Shown: positions 48,263-57,782, counted from the first letter of the stretch. The stretch: DNA of 64,000 nucleotides from Rahnella aceris (GCF_011684115.1 NZ_JAADJV010000003.1:186001-250000); one strand, 5' to 3'. Notes: generated by a model from the letters alone, not told the origin. Made by a program: numbers and translations.

Positions 48263-48283
48263 CGGATGAGATGCGGCGTTAAA

Positions 48284-48751
48284 TCAGGATTTTTTCTCTG
48301 CCGTAAAGCGTCTGAACGCTTCAAGCGTTTCATCGCTGACGTGATGCTCAACACCTTCTGCATCGAGGCGCGCGGTTTCGGGGCTGATCCCAAGGGCAAT
48401 AAAGAACGCTTCTACGACGTTATGACGCTCGCGGTTTTCCGCTGCCAGCCGCTCACCTTCAGGCGTAAGGAAGGTTCCGCGATAGGGTAACTGATGAACC
48501 AGCCCGGCATTGGCCAGTCGTTTGAGCGTTTTTGCGACGGTAGGCTGAGAAACCCCCAGCCGCGCGGCCAAATCGACCTGACGCGCTTCGCCAAATTCGT
48601 GGATTAAGTCTGAAATCAGCTCAACGTAATCGTCCATTAATTCCCGGCGATGTGCCTCGCGCACCTGTAAAAAACCCTGAGCGTGTTCTTCCACATCCAG
48701 TAATGGATTTATTTTTTTTTCTTTCACTACGCCTGCCTCTTTCTTGCTCAA
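48284..48751 (-). CDS. mntR: manganese-responsive regulator MntR
   Basis: The 155-residue DtxR-family regulator matches enteric MntR. It has a wHTH at about 56-86 ([30 protein letters not shown]) and the metal-site region with [15 protein letters not shown] (His110, Glu114) and [15 protein letters not shown]. With Mn2+ bound it represses uptake genes and, in E. coli, helps turn on mntP. It is divergent from sitABCD, with an MntR box between them at 48849. Confidence 0.95.
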   Translation of the reverse strand: MSKKEAGVVKEKKINPLLDVEEHAQGFLQVREAHRRELMDDYVELISDLIHEFGEARQVDLAARLGVSQPTVAKTLKRLANAGLVHQLPYRGTFLTPEGERLAAENRERHNVVEAFFIALGISPETARLDAEGVEHHVSDETLEAFRRFTAEKKS

Positions 48752-48848
48752 CGGTTTTTACCGTTGCCGCGTACACCACGGCAACTCACGCATTGTAAAC
48801 CAAGTACACACATCTACCAATTTCTGAAAACTTTGCCTTGGCTATGGA

Positions 48849-48866
48849 GTATAGCCTGTGCTATAC
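48849..48866. promoter_or_regulatory. MntR box in front of sitABCD
   Basis: GTATAGC-CTGT-GCTATAC is a perfect inverted repeat with the geometry of the enteric MntR box (ACATAGC-N4-GCTATGT), 48 nt before the sitA start. A second, overlapping pair GGCTAT-GGAGT-ATAGCC (48840-48856) shares its right arm with the first, so two overlapping sites are possible. Mn-dependent repression of sitABCD by the divergently encoded MntR is the expected outcome. Confidence 0.85.
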
Positions 48867-48914
48867 CTGAATAATAAACCGCCGGTTAATGCGCAGAGTG
48901 ACAGGAGAGATTTG

Positions 48915-49856
48915 ATGGAAAAAGGACAAAGCATTTTAAAATTATTCAGCTATTCGCCGTTTCGTTTGCGACTGATGCTGGTCGGGATGATCGTGGCGCT
49001 GATCACCGGAAACGCGCAGGCGGCCGAAAAAGACAAAAAGAAGTTTAAAGTCGTCACCACTTTCACAGTGATCCAGGATATCGCGCAGAACGTTGCCGGT
49101 GATGCGGCGACGGTAGAATCCATCACCAAACCCGGCGCAGAAATTCATGATTACCAGCCGACGCCGCGCGACATCGTGAAAACCCAGTCGGCGGATCTCA
49201 TTTTGTGGAACGGTTTTAACCTTGAACGCTGGTTTGGTCGTTTTTTTGCCAACATCAGGAATGTGCCTTCTGCGACAGTGACGGACGGCATCGCGCCTCT
49301 GCCTATTCAGGAAGGACCGTATGTCGGTAATCCAAACCCTCATGCCTGGATGTCCGCGAAAAATGCGCTGGTTTACGTCGAAAATATCCGCGCCGCGCTG
49401 GTGAAATATGACCCTGAAAACGCCGCCGTTTATGACCGCAATGCTAAAAATTATGCCGAAAAAATCAGCCTGCTCGATGCGCCGTTGCGTGAGCGTCTGG
49501 CGAAAATCCCGGAAGGACAGCGCTGGCTGGTGACCAGCGAAGGCGCGTTCAGTTATCTGGCGAAAGATTATGGATTGAAAGAAGCCTACCTGTGGCCGAT
49601 CAACGCGGAAGAACAGGGTACGCCGCAGCAGGTGAAAAAAATCATCGATCTGGTGCGTCAGCAAAATATCCCGGTGGTATTCAGCGAAAGCACAATCTCG
49701 GACAAACCGGCGAAGCAGGTCAGTAAAGAGACGGGCGCGAAATATGGCGGCGTGTTGTATGTCGATTCACTGTCTGCCGCTGACGGGCCGGTGCCGACTT
49801 ACATTGATTTGCTGAAAGTCACGGTGAGTACCATCGCAGAAGGGTTCGGACAATGA
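48915..49856 (+). CDS. sitA: Mn2+/Fe2+ ABC transporter substrate-binding protein SitA
   Basis: The 313-residue cluster A-I binding protein has a signal sequence ending at about TGNAQA (31-36). The metal ligands stand at His78 ([10 protein letters not shown]), His143 (NPNPHAWMS), Glu209 ([10 protein letters not shown]) and Asp284 (YVDSLS). It binds Mn2+ or Fe2+ in the periplasm and hands it to SitCD. The ATG at 48915 has CAGGAGAG ahead; a GTG at 48858 lies inside the operator region and is not used. ATGA overlap with sitB. Confidence 0.95.
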   Translation: MEKGQSILKLFSYSPFRLRLMLVGMIVALITGNAQAAEKDKKKFKVVTTFTVIQDIAQNVAGDAATVESITKPGAEIHDYQPTPRDIVKTQSADLILWNGFNLERWFGRFFANIRNVPSATVTDGIAPLPIQEGPYVGNPNPHAWMSAKNALVYVENIRAALVKYDPENAAVYDRNAKNYAEKISLLDAPLRERLAKIPEGQRWLVTSEGAFSYLAKDYGLKEAYLWPINAEEQGTPQQVKKIIDLVRQQNIPVVFSESTISDKPAKQVSKETGAKYGGVLYVDSLSAADGPVPTYIDLLKVTVSTIAEGFGQ

Positions 49857-50632
49857 GTGACACCAGGCTGCATCTCAAGGTTGATGATATTTCGGTGACC
49901 TACAACAACGGGCATACCGCGATTGAGAATGCCTCGTTCACGCTGCACGGCGGCTCGATTTGCGCACTGCTGGGCGTGAACGGCAGCGGTAAATCCACGC
50001 TGTTTAAAACCATTATGGGGATTATCCGTCCGACGCACGGGCGGGTGACACTTGATGGCCTCAATGTCGCCAAAGCACTGAAACAAAATCTGATCGCGTA
50101 TGTGCCGCAGTCGGAAGAGGTGGACTGGAATTTCCCGGTGCTGGTGCGGGATGTGGTGATGATGGGGCGCTATGGCAAAATGTCGTTTCTGCGCATTCCC
50201 TCACAGGAAGATAAAAAACAAGTTGCTTCCGCGCTGGCGCGTGTTGGGCTGACGGAGCTGGCCCACCGCCAGATTGGAGAGCTTTCCGGCGGTCAGAAAA
50301 AACGCGTTTTCCTGGCGCGTGCGCTGGCACAACAAGGGCGGGTGATGTTGCTTGATGAGCCGTTTACCGGCGTGGATATCAAAACTGAAAACGCCATTAT
50401 CGAATTGCTGCGACAACTGCGCGAGGAAGGACATCTGATTCTGGTGTCGACGCACAACATCGCCAGCGTGCCCGATTTTTGTGATCGCGTGGTGCTGATT
50501 AACCGCACGGTGATGGCTTCCGGTCCGCTGGAAACCACCTTTACCCATCAGAATCTTGAAAATACCTTTGGCGGTGCGCTGCGTAATATCGGCTATCTGG
50601 TGCCACAAGAACCGGTGAGGCGGGCGGTATGA
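49853..50632 (+). CDS. sitB: Mn2+/Fe2+ ABC transporter ATPase SitB
   Basis: The 259-residue ATPase has Walker [10 protein letters not shown] (about 40-48), signature [15 protein letters not shown] and Walker [13 protein letters not shown], followed by the H-loop STHN. It powers metal uptake through SitCD. Overlaps of four bases at both ends (ATGA) couple it to sitA and sitC. Confidence 0.95.
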   Translation: MSDTRLHLKVDDISVTYNNGHTAIENASFTLHGGSICALLGVNGSGKSTLFKTIMGIIRPTHGRVTLDGLNVAKALKQNLIAYVPQSEEVDWNFPVLVRDVVMMGRYGKMSFLRIPSQEDKKQVASALARVGLTELAHRQIGELSGGQKKRVFLARALAQQGRVMLLDEPFTGVDIKTENAIIELLRQLREEGHLILVSTHNIASVPDFCDRVVLINRTVMASGPLETTFTHQNLENTFGGALRNIGYLVPQEPVRRAV

Positions 50633-51483
50633 CCGAACTGTTGCTGGAGCCGTTTCAGTACAACTATATGGTGAAAGCCATCTGGGTGAGTGCCGGTGTC
50701 GGTGCAGTGTGTGCCTTTTTATCGGCGTATCTGATGCTCAAAGGCTGGTCACTGATGGGCGATGCGTTGTCGCATTCGGTAGTGCCCGGTGTCGCAGGCG
50801 CTTACGCGCTGGGCTTTCCCTACGCGATCGGCGCATTCGGGACCGGTATTCTGGCCGCACTTTGCATGACACTGTTGCGTCACTTCACCAAACTGCGGGA
50901 AGACGCGATTATCGGTTTTGTGTTCTCCACGTTCTTTGCCCTTGGCCTGTTACTGGTGTCGCTTAACCCGACATCCGTTAACGTGCAGTCGATTCTGTTC
51001 GGCAATATTTTAGGGATTGATGACGCCGATATTTTACAGGTACAAATTATTGTCGGCGTTTCGCTGCTGGTGCTGTGTCTTATCTGGCGTGACCTGCTGG
51101 CGGTATTTTTCGACGAAGCGCATGCGGTTTCGGTCGGCCTTTCGCCGCTGTGGCTGAAAGTGATTTTCTTCACTATTTTCAGCGCGTGCAGCGTAGCGGC
51201 GTTACAAACTGTCGGCGCAATTTTAGTGATCGCAATGGTCATCACACCCGGCGCAACGGCCTATCTGCTGTCAGACCGTTTTTCACACCTGCTCATTATT
51301 TCTGTGATCATCGGTGCAGTGACCAGTGCAGCGGGGGCATGGCTGAGTTATTTCCTCGATGGTGCAACCGGCGGGGTGATTGTTTGTCTGCAAACCACCG
51401 TCTTCCTGCTGGCGTTCTTGTTCGCGCCGAAACATGGCTGGCTGGTGAATCATTTCCGCATTAAAAACCGGAGCCGCGCATGA
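50629..51483 (+). CDS. sitC: Mn2+/Fe2+ ABC transporter permease SitC
   Basis: The 284-residue permease has eight or so hydrophobic segments and the ABC-3 family signature [24 protein letters not shown] (about 38-61). The membrane part also shows [20 protein letters not shown]. It forms the pore with SitD. ATGA overlaps link it to both neighbours. Confidence 0.94.
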   Translation: MTELLLEPFQYNYMVKAIWVSAGVGAVCAFLSAYLMLKGWSLMGDALSHSVVPGVAGAYALGFPYAIGAFGTGILAALCMTLLRHFTKLREDAIIGFVFSTFFALGLLLVSLNPTSVNVQSILFGNILGIDDADILQVQIIVGVSLLVLCLIWRDLLAVFFDEAHAVSVGLSPLWLKVIFFTIFSACSVAALQTVGAILVIAMVITPGATAYLLSDRFSHLLIISVIIGAVTSAAGAWLSYFLDGATGGVIVCLQTTVFLLAFLFAPKHGWLVNHFRIKNRSRA

Positions 51484-52334
51484 TGTCCTGGTTTGATGTG
51501 CTGATGGAGCCGCTGAGCTTCGATTTTATGCAACGTGCTCTGCTGACCGCTGCGGCCACCAGTATCGTCTGCGCAATGTTTTCCTGTTTTCTGGTACTTA
51601 AAGGCTGGTCGCTGATGGGGGACGCCATTTCTCATGCGGTCCTTCCGGGCGTAGTGCTGGCCTATCTGGCAGGAATTCCGCTGGTGATTGGCGCGTTCGG
51701 TTCCGGCCTGTTTTGCGCGGTCGCGACGGGTTTCATCAAAGAACATTGCCGGGTGAAAGAAGATTCGGTAATGGGGATCGTCTTCTCCGGTATGTTTGCC
51801 GGTGGTCTGGTGCTGTTCTCGCGGGTGAATACCGAGCAGCATCTCAGCCACATTTTGTTTGGCAACGTGCTGGGTGTGACCGACAGTGAAATGTTGCAAA
51901 CCCTGATTATCGCCGCTGTCGTGACGATGGCGATTATCCTCAAATTTAAAGACCTGATGCTGTTTTGTTTTGATCCTGTACAGGCGAAAGTCATCGGGCT
52001 GCCGGTACGTTTTTATCACTATGCGTTGTTGTGTATGCTGGCACTGACCATTGTCGCAGCGTTACAGGCTGTCGGTGTGGTGCTGGTGGTGGCGATGCTG
52101 ATTACGCCGGGCATTACGGCGTTTCTGCTGTGTAAGACGTTGACGAAGATGCTGGTGGTTTCCGTGACAACGTCACTTTTTGCGGCCATCTCAGGCACTT
52201 TTATCAGCTTCTATATTGATGCTGCGACCGGGCCGACAATCGTTCTGGTGCAGGCGGCCATTTTCCTGCTGGCGCTGACGGCGAATTTACTGCGCAAATC
52301 GATTAAGCCGCGTCAGGCCGCACCGAATACTTAG
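51480..52334 (+). CDS. sitD: Mn2+/Fe2+ ABC transporter permease SitD
   Basis: The second permease (284 residues) parallels SitC, with [24 protein letters not shown] and VGVVLVVAMLITPGITAFLL. It probably arose by duplication of the same ancestral gene. A C-terminal basic tail (RKSIKPRQAA) ends the protein. The operon ends here with a short GC hairpin. Confidence 0.94.
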   Translation: MMSWFDVLMEPLSFDFMQRALLTAAATSIVCAMFSCFLVLKGWSLMGDAISHAVLPGVVLAYLAGIPLVIGAFGSGLFCAVATGFIKEHCRVKEDSVMGIVFSGMFAGGLVLFSRVNTEQHLSHILFGNVLGVTDSEMLQTLIIAAVVTMAIILKFKDLMLFCFDPVQAKVIGLPVRFYHYALLCMLALTIVAALQAVGVVLVVAMLITPGITAFLLCKTLTKMLVVSVTTSLFAAISGTFISFYIDAATGPTIVLVQAAIFLLALTANLLRKSIKPRQAAPNT

Positions 52335-52337
52335 TAC

Positions 52338-52369
52338 CGGCGCGTCAGGACGCCGTATTCCCTTTTTGA
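52338..52369 (+). terminator. likely terminator after sitD
   Basis: CGGCG pairs with CGCCG around an 8-nt loop directly after the sitD stop, followed by TATTCCCTTTTTG. The U-run comes after a short spacer, so termination may be partial. Confidence 0.45.
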
Positions 52370-52473
52370 GCGATTCTGATGACGCCGCTGGCTACCTGCC
52401 GCATAAAAGCCTACCATCGATCAGCAACACACGGGTTTATTGAAGTTCAATGAAGTAAGAGTTAAGGATTGTT

Positions 52474-52653
52474 ATGAGCGAAGTTGCAAGTTCCATCAGT
52501 GTTGGCGATAGCTTTACTGTCAAGAACGGCTCAACCCATGAAGTCACTGGCTTTGTGAAGAAAGGCGAAAGAATTTACCCGACGATCAAAACTGATCACG
52601 GCGATTCGAACTTCACCTTCATCAAAGAAATTGTTTCAGTGAATAAAGCGTAA
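52474..52653 (+). CDS. small 59-residue protein of unknown function
   Basis: The ATG at 52474 (TAAGGATTGTT ahead) opens a 59-residue frame reading MSEVASSISVGDSFTVKNGS and ending IKEIVSVNKA. It looks like a compact beta-strand protein (SVGDSFTV, HEVTGFV, NFTFIKEIVSV), similar in outline to small SH3-like domains. Codon use resembles neighbouring genes. It has no signal peptide and no recognised family. It stands between sitD and the convergent mtr. Confidence 0.65.
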   Translation: MSEVASSISVGDSFTVKNGSTHEVTGFVKKGERIYPTIKTDHGDSNFTFIKEIVSVNKA

Positions 52654-52819
52654 CGTTAACGACCTTCTCTATGATCGCGGCCTGTTTGTATTAAGCAAAG
52701 AGCAGGCTGCGTGATGTGATTGCCTTCAGAAATCCTTCCTGCCTCACCTCTGTCTTTGCTATACCCTATGTCTTTTGATGCACCAGCCCTGTCCGACGGA
52801 CAAAACGGGTGGAAATCAT

Positions 52820-54064
52820 TTAACGATATACCGGCAGTAAATTTATGCTCGACAGAATGTGCACTACCGCATTCAGTACGCCAAACAACAGCACCAGCAC
52901 AATCATTTTATTGCCGCCCCATACACGGTAGAGCGGGCTGCCGAAGCGCTGGCGTGATGCCCGTGCCATCAGTGCCGGAACAATCACCGCCCAGACCGTG
53001 GCGGCGAGACCGGCAAAACCAATCGCGTAAATAAAACCATCCGGGTAGATCACACCACCAATGATTGGCGGCACAAAAGTGATCAGTGCGGTTTTAAATC
53101 GACCGGTACGGCTGTCGTCGAATTTGAAAAGGTCAGCCAGATAGTCGAATAATCCGAGCGTCACGCCCAGGAATGAACAGGCCACGGCGAAGTTGGAGAA
53201 AATGGTCAGCAGCAAATCCAGCCCCGCACTGTTGAGGATCTGACTCAGCGATTGCACCAGCACATCAATATTGCCACCACGTTCGGCGATGCCAATAAAC
53301 GCCGTGCGTGGAATGTTACCCATCGTGCCCAGCATCCAGATGACATACAGCCCGAGCGCCATAAGGGTACCCAGCAACAGGCATCTTTTGATGATCTGCG
53401 GGTTCTTGCCGTAATATTTCATCAGGCTCGGTACGTTACCGTGATAGCCAAACGAGGCGAGACAAAACGGCAGCGTCGCCAGCACATACGGTGTGTAACT
53501 CGGGTTCAACTCCACGCTGTTAAGCAAATTTACCGGTTTGATGTGCCACAGTAAGCTGCCAAATGTCAGGAAGAAGGCGATGATTTTGGCACCCAGCACA
53601 ATTGCGGTCATGCGACTCACGGCGCGGGTGCTGAGCCAGACAATAAACGCAACTGCCAGTGCGGTCAGCAGGCCGCCGAGGCGGGGAGAAAAGCTCACTG
53701 CCATTTCGCGCAGCGTATGTTGAATAACCGAACCGCTGGCAGAAATATAAGCATAAGTCAGGATATACAGCACGAACGCGATGGTCATGCCATTCAGCCG
53801 GTTCCAGTTTTTCCCCAGCAAATCGCCGGTGACGGTATTAAAACTCGACCCTACAGGATAGTTAAGATTCGCTTCGAGGATCATCAGGCCGGAGTGCAGC
53901 ATACAGAACCAGGTAAAAATCAATGCGGCAACTGACCAGAAAAACCAGGCTCCGGACATCACCACCGGCAAAGAAAACATCCCTGCACCGATGATAGTTC
54001 CACCGATAATCATTGCGCCACCCAATACAGAATGCTGCGGAGCGGTCACGGAAAGCGTCGCCAT
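52820..54064 (-). CDS. mtr: tryptophan-specific transporter Mtr
   Basis: The 414-residue permease has eleven hydrophobic segments and matches E. coli Mtr, with [20 protein letters not shown] (about 17-36) and [20 protein letters not shown]. The middle reads [20 protein letters not shown] and the end [12 protein letters not shown]. It imports tryptophan with protons. E. coli mtr is repressed by TrpR and activated by TyrR; a TrpR-like operator is visible upstream at 54218. Confidence 0.95.
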   Translation of the reverse strand: MATLSVTAPQHSVLGGAMIIGGTIIGAGMFSLPVVMSGAWFFWSVAALIFTWFCMLHSGLMILEANLNYPVGSSFNTVTGDLLGKNWNRLNGMTIAFVLYILTYAYISASGSVIQHTLREMAVSFSPRLGGLLTALAVAFIVWLSTRAVSRMTAIVLGAKIIAFFLTFGSLLWHIKPVNLLNSVELNPSYTPYVLATLPFCLASFGYHGNVPSLMKYYGKNPQIIKRCLLLGTLMALGLYVIWMLGTMGNIPRTAFIGIAERGGNIDVLVQSLSQILNSAGLDLLLTIFSNFAVACSFLGVTLGLFDYLADLFKFDDSRTGRFKTALITFVPPIIGGVIYPDGFIYAIGFAGLAATVWAVIVPALMARASRQRFGSPLYRVWGGNKMIVLVLLFGVLNAVVHILSSINLLPVYR

Positions 54065-54112
54065 AGTGCGGATCCTCGCGTGGCTTTTATCACGATTCGT
54101 TAAGTGAATTGC

Positions 54113-54130
54113 TGTAAAAGATTTGATATG
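54113..54130. promoter_or_regulatory. weak TyrR-box-like site upstream of mtr
   Basis: TGTAAAAGATTTGATATG has one perfect arm (TGTAAA) of the TyrR consensus TGTAAA-N6-TTTACA, with a poor second arm. It is 49 nt upstream of the mtr start. TyrR activates mtr in E. coli, so it is worth noting, but the match is weak. Confidence 0.3.
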
Positions 54131-54217
54131 AAAATTGTCCGAAAATCGCGCGTTTATGCTGCGGTCAGGGCCATGAGCGCAGCAATATAGTGGATTTAAG
54201 CACTGATGTACACTGTT

Positions 54218-54235
54218 GAACTAGCTTGCTGGTAC
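54218..54235. promoter_or_regulatory. candidate TrpR operator of mtr
   Basis: GAACTAGCTTGCTGGTAC agrees with the trp operator pattern GTACTAGTTAACTAGTAC at 13 of 18 positions and keeps the CTAG half site. It lies 154 nt ahead of the mtr start, so the promoter must be rather far upstream if this is its operator. Confidence 0.45.
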
Positions 54236-54954
54236 AAAAGTAGTTGTTATCACGTTCAGCGGGGCGGGGAGGCAGGAGATGTGCACGCAGGATTATTTTT
54301 ATTCGACTTTTTGGTTACTTGCCTTATCAATATCTTTGGTATAGGTCACAGATTTCATTATGTTTTCTAATATGGCATAGATTAAAAAACCTGTTCGTAA
54401 ATACAGGGTTGACACACGATTTATAACGAGTAGATTAGAACTCAGCACCAGAGAGAAATGGGATGAAAATTTTATTTCGCGGTGCATTTAGCAGGTTGAT
54501 AAACTTGCAAGTAATGAGATGCGATAAAGGCCACGAAGTATTTTAGTTTGGGTGATTCAACACCGGATTGTCATTTAAAATCCGTGAGATGATGCTTTAA
54601 GGCCATGCAGTAAAGCTGTAAAATCGCATGATGTGGAAGAAAACGCGATGATGTAACGCCTTGTTAGTCAGAGTAATGTTCGCGATTTGGGTACGTTAAG
54701 TCTGAAATCGAGAATATCGCGACGAGAGTAAGGTCACGCATCAAAGAGTATATATCGCGAGGGTGATGTACTCATTTATCCCGACTGAAAACCGGTATAA
54801 GTGAAATTAACAGGATACCGATGTTATTCCACAAAATTATAGGAGGATAGCGTTACCTGGCTTCAAAATATATCCTGTGAAAATATGTGCATCTTTAGAA
54901 GTTGTAATATGTAATTAAGTTGATGAATGTTAAATATTAATTTGGTAGTACCTT
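54236..54954. other. 700-nt AT-rich region without recognised genes, with spaced CGCGA motifs
   Basis: No convincing ORF of normal size is present. A 27-codon frame from 54463 (MKILFRGAFSRLINLQVMRC) with a GAGAGAAATGG site might be a small peptide, but has no support. CGCGA occurs in similar context at 54644, 54681, 54718 and 54756, at steps of 37-38 bp. Confidence 0.4.
54643..54760. repeat. four CGCGA motifs at 37-38-bp spacing
   Basis: ACGCGA at 54643 and TCGCGA at 54680, 54717 and 54755 are spaced by 37, 37 and 38 bp inside an AT-rich gap. Three of the four are the perfect palindrome TCGCGA. The surrounding bases are not otherwise repeated. Confidence 0.45.
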
Positions 54955-54990
54955 AAAAGCCCCGGTTTAACAACTGGGGCTTTTATATTT
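54955..54990. terminator. strong bidirectional terminator
   Basis: AAAAGCCCC pairs perfectly with GGGGCTTTT around GGTTTAACAACT. A U-run follows in both directions (TTTTATATTTT on plus, TTTTAAGG on minus). On the minus strand it ends the pirin gene 18 nt after its stop. Confidence 0.9.
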
Positions 54991-55007
54991 TAACTGCCAG
55001 ATTTTAA

Positions 55008-55742
55008 TTACTTTCCGCTAATCGCCCCTTCCAGAATGGCTTCCGCACCCAGACAAACGAGGAAACACACCAGGGTGGTTTCTTTTTTTGCCGAGGCGGC
55101 AGGCAATGCACTTTCCTCATCACTGATCGCATCACCTTTTGACAGGCTGACGTCCGCAATGCTGATTTCGCCATCCATGACATACAACCACTGTGCAAAT
55201 CCCGGATGTGCCGGAATTTCCGTGGTGGTATTTTCATCCATGCGGATGTCATAAACATATACTGCCTGACGAATTTCCAATGGGGATTCAATCCCTTCCG
55301 GCGCGGCCAGCAGCGTCCATTCGTTTTGCTTTACGCCGTCCGGACGTTCCATGAACTGCACACGACTCTCGAGGTTTGCTTTGCGCGGACGAATGAAAAT
55401 CTGCAACATTTCGGCGGGCACCAGCGGCGTGGATTCTTCATGCCAGAAGCTTTCTCCGGCATTCATCATCATCAGCTTTTTCGGTGAGAGCGATATCCGA
55501 TGACCGGCAGAATCTTCGTGCACCATCGAACCGCGCCACATATAGCTGAAGATTTCATCGTTGTTATGCTCATGCATTTTCACCAGCGTACCCAGTTCCA
55601 GGTTGGCATGATCGATAACACTGAGCGGTCCGAATGCATCATCGCTATTTTCGGGCAGAATTTTCCCGGGGCGCATGCGGCGGATACGGAACGGGCCGTA
55701 TTCGAAGGTGGTTTTAGGCTCAGCACGTAAAACGTTAAACAT
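55008..55742 (-). CDS. pirin-family bicupin protein
   Basis: The 244-residue protein has the pirin N-terminal cupin with FGPLSVIDHANLELGTLVKM, then HEHNNDEIFSYMWRGSMVHE (His56-His58 as metal ligands of the HxH...E type) and SPKKLMMMNAGESFWHEEST. The C-terminal half resembles YhhW-like quercetinase/pirin tails. Members bind Fe or Ni and include quercetin 2,3-dioxygenases. The natural substrate is unknown. It reads as a single gene with its own terminator. Confidence 0.85.
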   Translation of the reverse strand: MFNVLRAEPKTTFEYGPFRIRRMRPGKILPENSDDAFGPLSVIDHANLELGTLVKMHEHNNDEIFSYMWRGSMVHEDSAGHRISLSPKKLMMMNAGESFWHEESTPLVPAEMLQIFIRPRKANLESRVQFMERPDGVKQNEWTLLAAPEGIESPLEIRQAVYVYDIRMDENTTTEIPAHPGFAQWLYVMDGEISIADVSLSKGDAISDEESALPAASAKKETTLVCFLVCLGAEAILEGAISGK

Positions 55743-55812
55743 AATTTCTCCGGCAGGAACAGCAATGCGTTGTGTAAGTAAAAATCAATATACTGTTTCT
55801 TAACATATGTCT

Positions 55813-57546
55813 TTAAAGCAGATCCAGCAACGCATTCAGTTCATCAATCTTTTGTTGCCACTGGCGTTGCAGTTCCGGTTTCTGATGCTTTGGTTTGCGC
55901 GCCAGGTCGTCTTCCAGCTTGTTTTCCAGCGCCATCAGTGTCGCCAGCAAGCGTTCCTCTTCAGTTTCCTGAATCACCACGCTTTCCAGCCTCACGTCCG
56001 ACACCGGCGCGTCGGCAGGAGGAACCGCGCCTGCCAGAATCGCATACACCGGCGTGGGGGAATGCCATTCTTCCAGACGCTGCTGGTCTATCAGCCAGAA
56101 ACGGTTGCAGCTTTGCTCGATCAGCGTCCTGTCATGGGAAACCATCAGCACTGCGCCGCTGAAGGTTTTCAGCGTTTCCGCCAGCTCCTCTTTACCTTCC
56201 AGATCCAGATGGTTGGTCGGCTCATCAAGTAACAAAAGGGAATAGTTCGCCAGCGTCAGGCCGATAAACAGCAGCCGTGAACGTTCGCCACCGCTGAGCG
56301 TGCTCACTTTTTGCTGATGACGGATATACGGAAATCCCGCGCCAATCAGCGCCATTTTTCGCTGTTCTTCGGTCAGCGGCGCGAAATGCGCCAGGGCATC
56401 AGAAAGCGAATCGTTATCCTGCAATTGATGTTGGTTCTGATCGTAATAACCCATTCGCACGCGCGGGTGGAAAATCACGCCTTTGACCGTCGTTTCCGGG
56501 CAGATAAACGCCTGCCACAAACTGTGCAGAAGGGATGATTTACCGCAACCGTTACGCCCGACCAGCGCGATACGATCGCCGCTCTTCACCCGCATTTCAT
56601 CAAGGGTGAACAGCACCGGGGCATCAGGCGCCGGTCGCACCTGTAAATCAGCCAGCGCCAGCACGCGATCCGCCGCCAGCGCTTCGCCGTTCAGGCGAAG
56701 TTTCCACTGATTGCCTGCGGTGACGTCAGTTTGATCTTCCTTCATGCGCACCACGTGTTTTTCCATTTGCTTGGCCTTGCGCGCCAGTCCCTCATTGTCG
56801 TAAACGCTGCCCCAGACGGCCAGCCGTTTGGCGCTCAGTGTCACGCGGTCAATTTCCTTTTGCTCCGCTTTACGACGCAGTGCGTCGGCAATGTCTTTTT
56901 CTTCCAGCGCCTGACGTGCCTGGGTACAAGGCAGGCGGATAAATTGCAGCGTTTTATCGCGCAGGATCCAGGTTGAGTTGGTTACGCTGTCCAGCAGACT
57001 GCGGTCATGGGAAACCAGCACAAAGCTGCCCGCCCAGTTTTTCAGAAACTGCTCCAGCCACAGTAATGTCGGCAGATCCAGATGATTGCTTGGCTCATCG
57101 AGCAGCAGTAAATCCGGCTGGTGGATCAGCGCCCGCGCCAGCAGCAGACGGGTATGCTGGCCGCCACTGAGCGTACCCGCCGTCAGTTCCCAGGCATTTT
57201 CATCAAAACCCAGGTCCGAAAGCAGCACCTGCGCCTGCCAGGGTTCGGGCTGATGAAGGCTGCCGGGCAGATGACCGAGCACCGATTCCAGCAGGGTACA
57301 ATCATTGAGTTCTGCGGGAAGATGCTGTTCAACGCGCGCCATCAGGCATTGATTCGCCAGTGTCACGGTGCCGGAGGAGGCCGCCAGTTCACCGCTGAGG
57401 ATTTTCAGCAAGGTGCTTTTGCCGCAGCCGTTATGGCCGATGAGACCAATGCGGTCGCCTTTTTTCAGGCCGAAGGAAATCTCAGCCAGTAACGGGCCGA
57501 AGGCGTTATCGAAAGATAAAGATTGTGCGGATAATAAAGTCGTCAT
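55813..57546 (-). CDS. ABC-F family ATPase (ribosome-associated, possible antibiotic resistance factor)
   Basis: The 577-residue protein has two ABC domains without membrane segments. Domain one: GHNGCGKST (37-45), LSGGQHTR, LLLLDEPSNHLD. Domain two: GRNGCGKSS (about 325-333), LSGGERSR, LLLLDEPTNHLD. A linker of about 80 residues between them and a Lys/Gln-rich C-terminal coiled end (LARKPKHQKPELQRQWQQKI) are present. ABC-F proteins bind the ribosome E site, and some protect it from drugs. It does not look like EttA, Uup, YbiT or YheS as I recall them. A leader ORF and attenuator precede it. Confidence 0.9.
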   Translation of the reverse strand: MTTLLSAQSLSFDNAFGPLLAEISFGLKKGDRIGLIGHNGCGKSTLLKILSGELAASSGTVTLANQCLMARVEQHLPAELNDCTLLESVLGHLPGSLHQPEPWQAQVLLSDLGFDENAWELTAGTLSGGQHTRLLLARALIHQPDLLLLDEPSNHLDLPTLLWLEQFLKNWAGSFVLVSHDRSLLDSVTNSTWILRDKTLQFIRLPCTQARQALEEKDIADALRRKAEQKEIDRVTLSAKRLAVWGSVYDNEGLARKAKQMEKHVVRMKEDQTDVTAGNQWKLRLNGEALAADRVLALADLQVRPAPDAPVLFTLDEMRVKSGDRIALVGRNGCGKSSLLHSLWQAFICPETTVKGVIFHPRVRMGYYDQNQHQLQDNDSLSDALAHFAPLTEEQRKMALIGAGFPYIRHQQKVSTLSGGERSRLLFIGLTLANYSLLLLDEPTNHLDLEGKEELAETLKTFSGAVLMVSHDRTLIEQSCNRFWLIDQQRLEEWHSPTPVYAILAGAVPPADAPVSDVRLESVVIQETEEERLLATLMALENKLEDDLARKPKHQKPELQRQWQQKIDELNALLDLL

Positions 57547-57565
57547 GAATGCTTACTCAGGTTTT

Positions 57566-57583
57566 CAGGCACAAAGATGCCTG
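57566..57583 (-). promoter_or_regulatory. hairpin just ahead of the ABC-F start codon
   Basis: CAGGCA-TCTTTG-TGCCTG on the minus strand forms a 6-bp stem 20 nt before the ATG. It lies between the attenuator stem and the gene and could affect access to the ribosome site. Confidence 0.5.
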
Positions 57584-57590
57584 TCGTCAG

Positions 57591-57668
57591 AAAAGCCGAC
57601 GATAACCGGTAAGCCGGAGGGAAGTTCTCAGGTTGTCAGTTAGCTTCGCTCAAGCAGGTTATCGCGGC
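57591..57668 (-). promoter_or_regulatory. attenuator-like long-range terminator in the ABC-F leader
   Basis: On the minus strand GCCGCGATAACC (57668-57657) pairs with GGTTATCGTCGGC (57607-57595) as a 12-bp stem with one bulged A, closed by a 49-nt loop and followed by TTTT. The first arm includes the last codons and stop of the leader ORF. A competing hairpin CCGG-CTTA-CCGG overlaps the second arm. Ribosomes held on the leader would mask the first arm and prevent the terminator. Confidence 0.65.
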
Positions 57669-57742
57669 ACGGTGCCGGAAATGCCTGAGCAGTGACGATC
57701 GCTAAGGACGAGTGAAATTAAAAAAACTTCACGGGTCAGCAT
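57659..57742 (-). CDS. leader peptide of the ABC-F gene (27 codons)
   Basis: The ATG at 57742 has a near-perfect Shine-Dalgarno, TAAGGAGG, at 57749-57756. The peptide reads MLTREVFLISLVLSDRHCSG and ends GTVPR. The hydrophobic stretch VFLISLVL is the kind that can hold ribosomes. A TATAAT -10 box lies 41 nt upstream at 57783-57788. The stop codon stands in the first arm of the terminator stem. It is a regulatory ORF rather than a functional protein (inference). Confidence 0.7.
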   Translation of the reverse strand: MLTREVFLISLVLSDRHCSGISGTVPR

Positions 57743-57782
57743 GGCAATCCTCCTTATATAACGTTGGTGAATGAATGAGCTG

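Noticed and set aside
54299..54487. 62-codon minus-strand frame in the AT-rich gap
   Set aside because: Composition simply reflects AT-rich DNA; no ribosome site.
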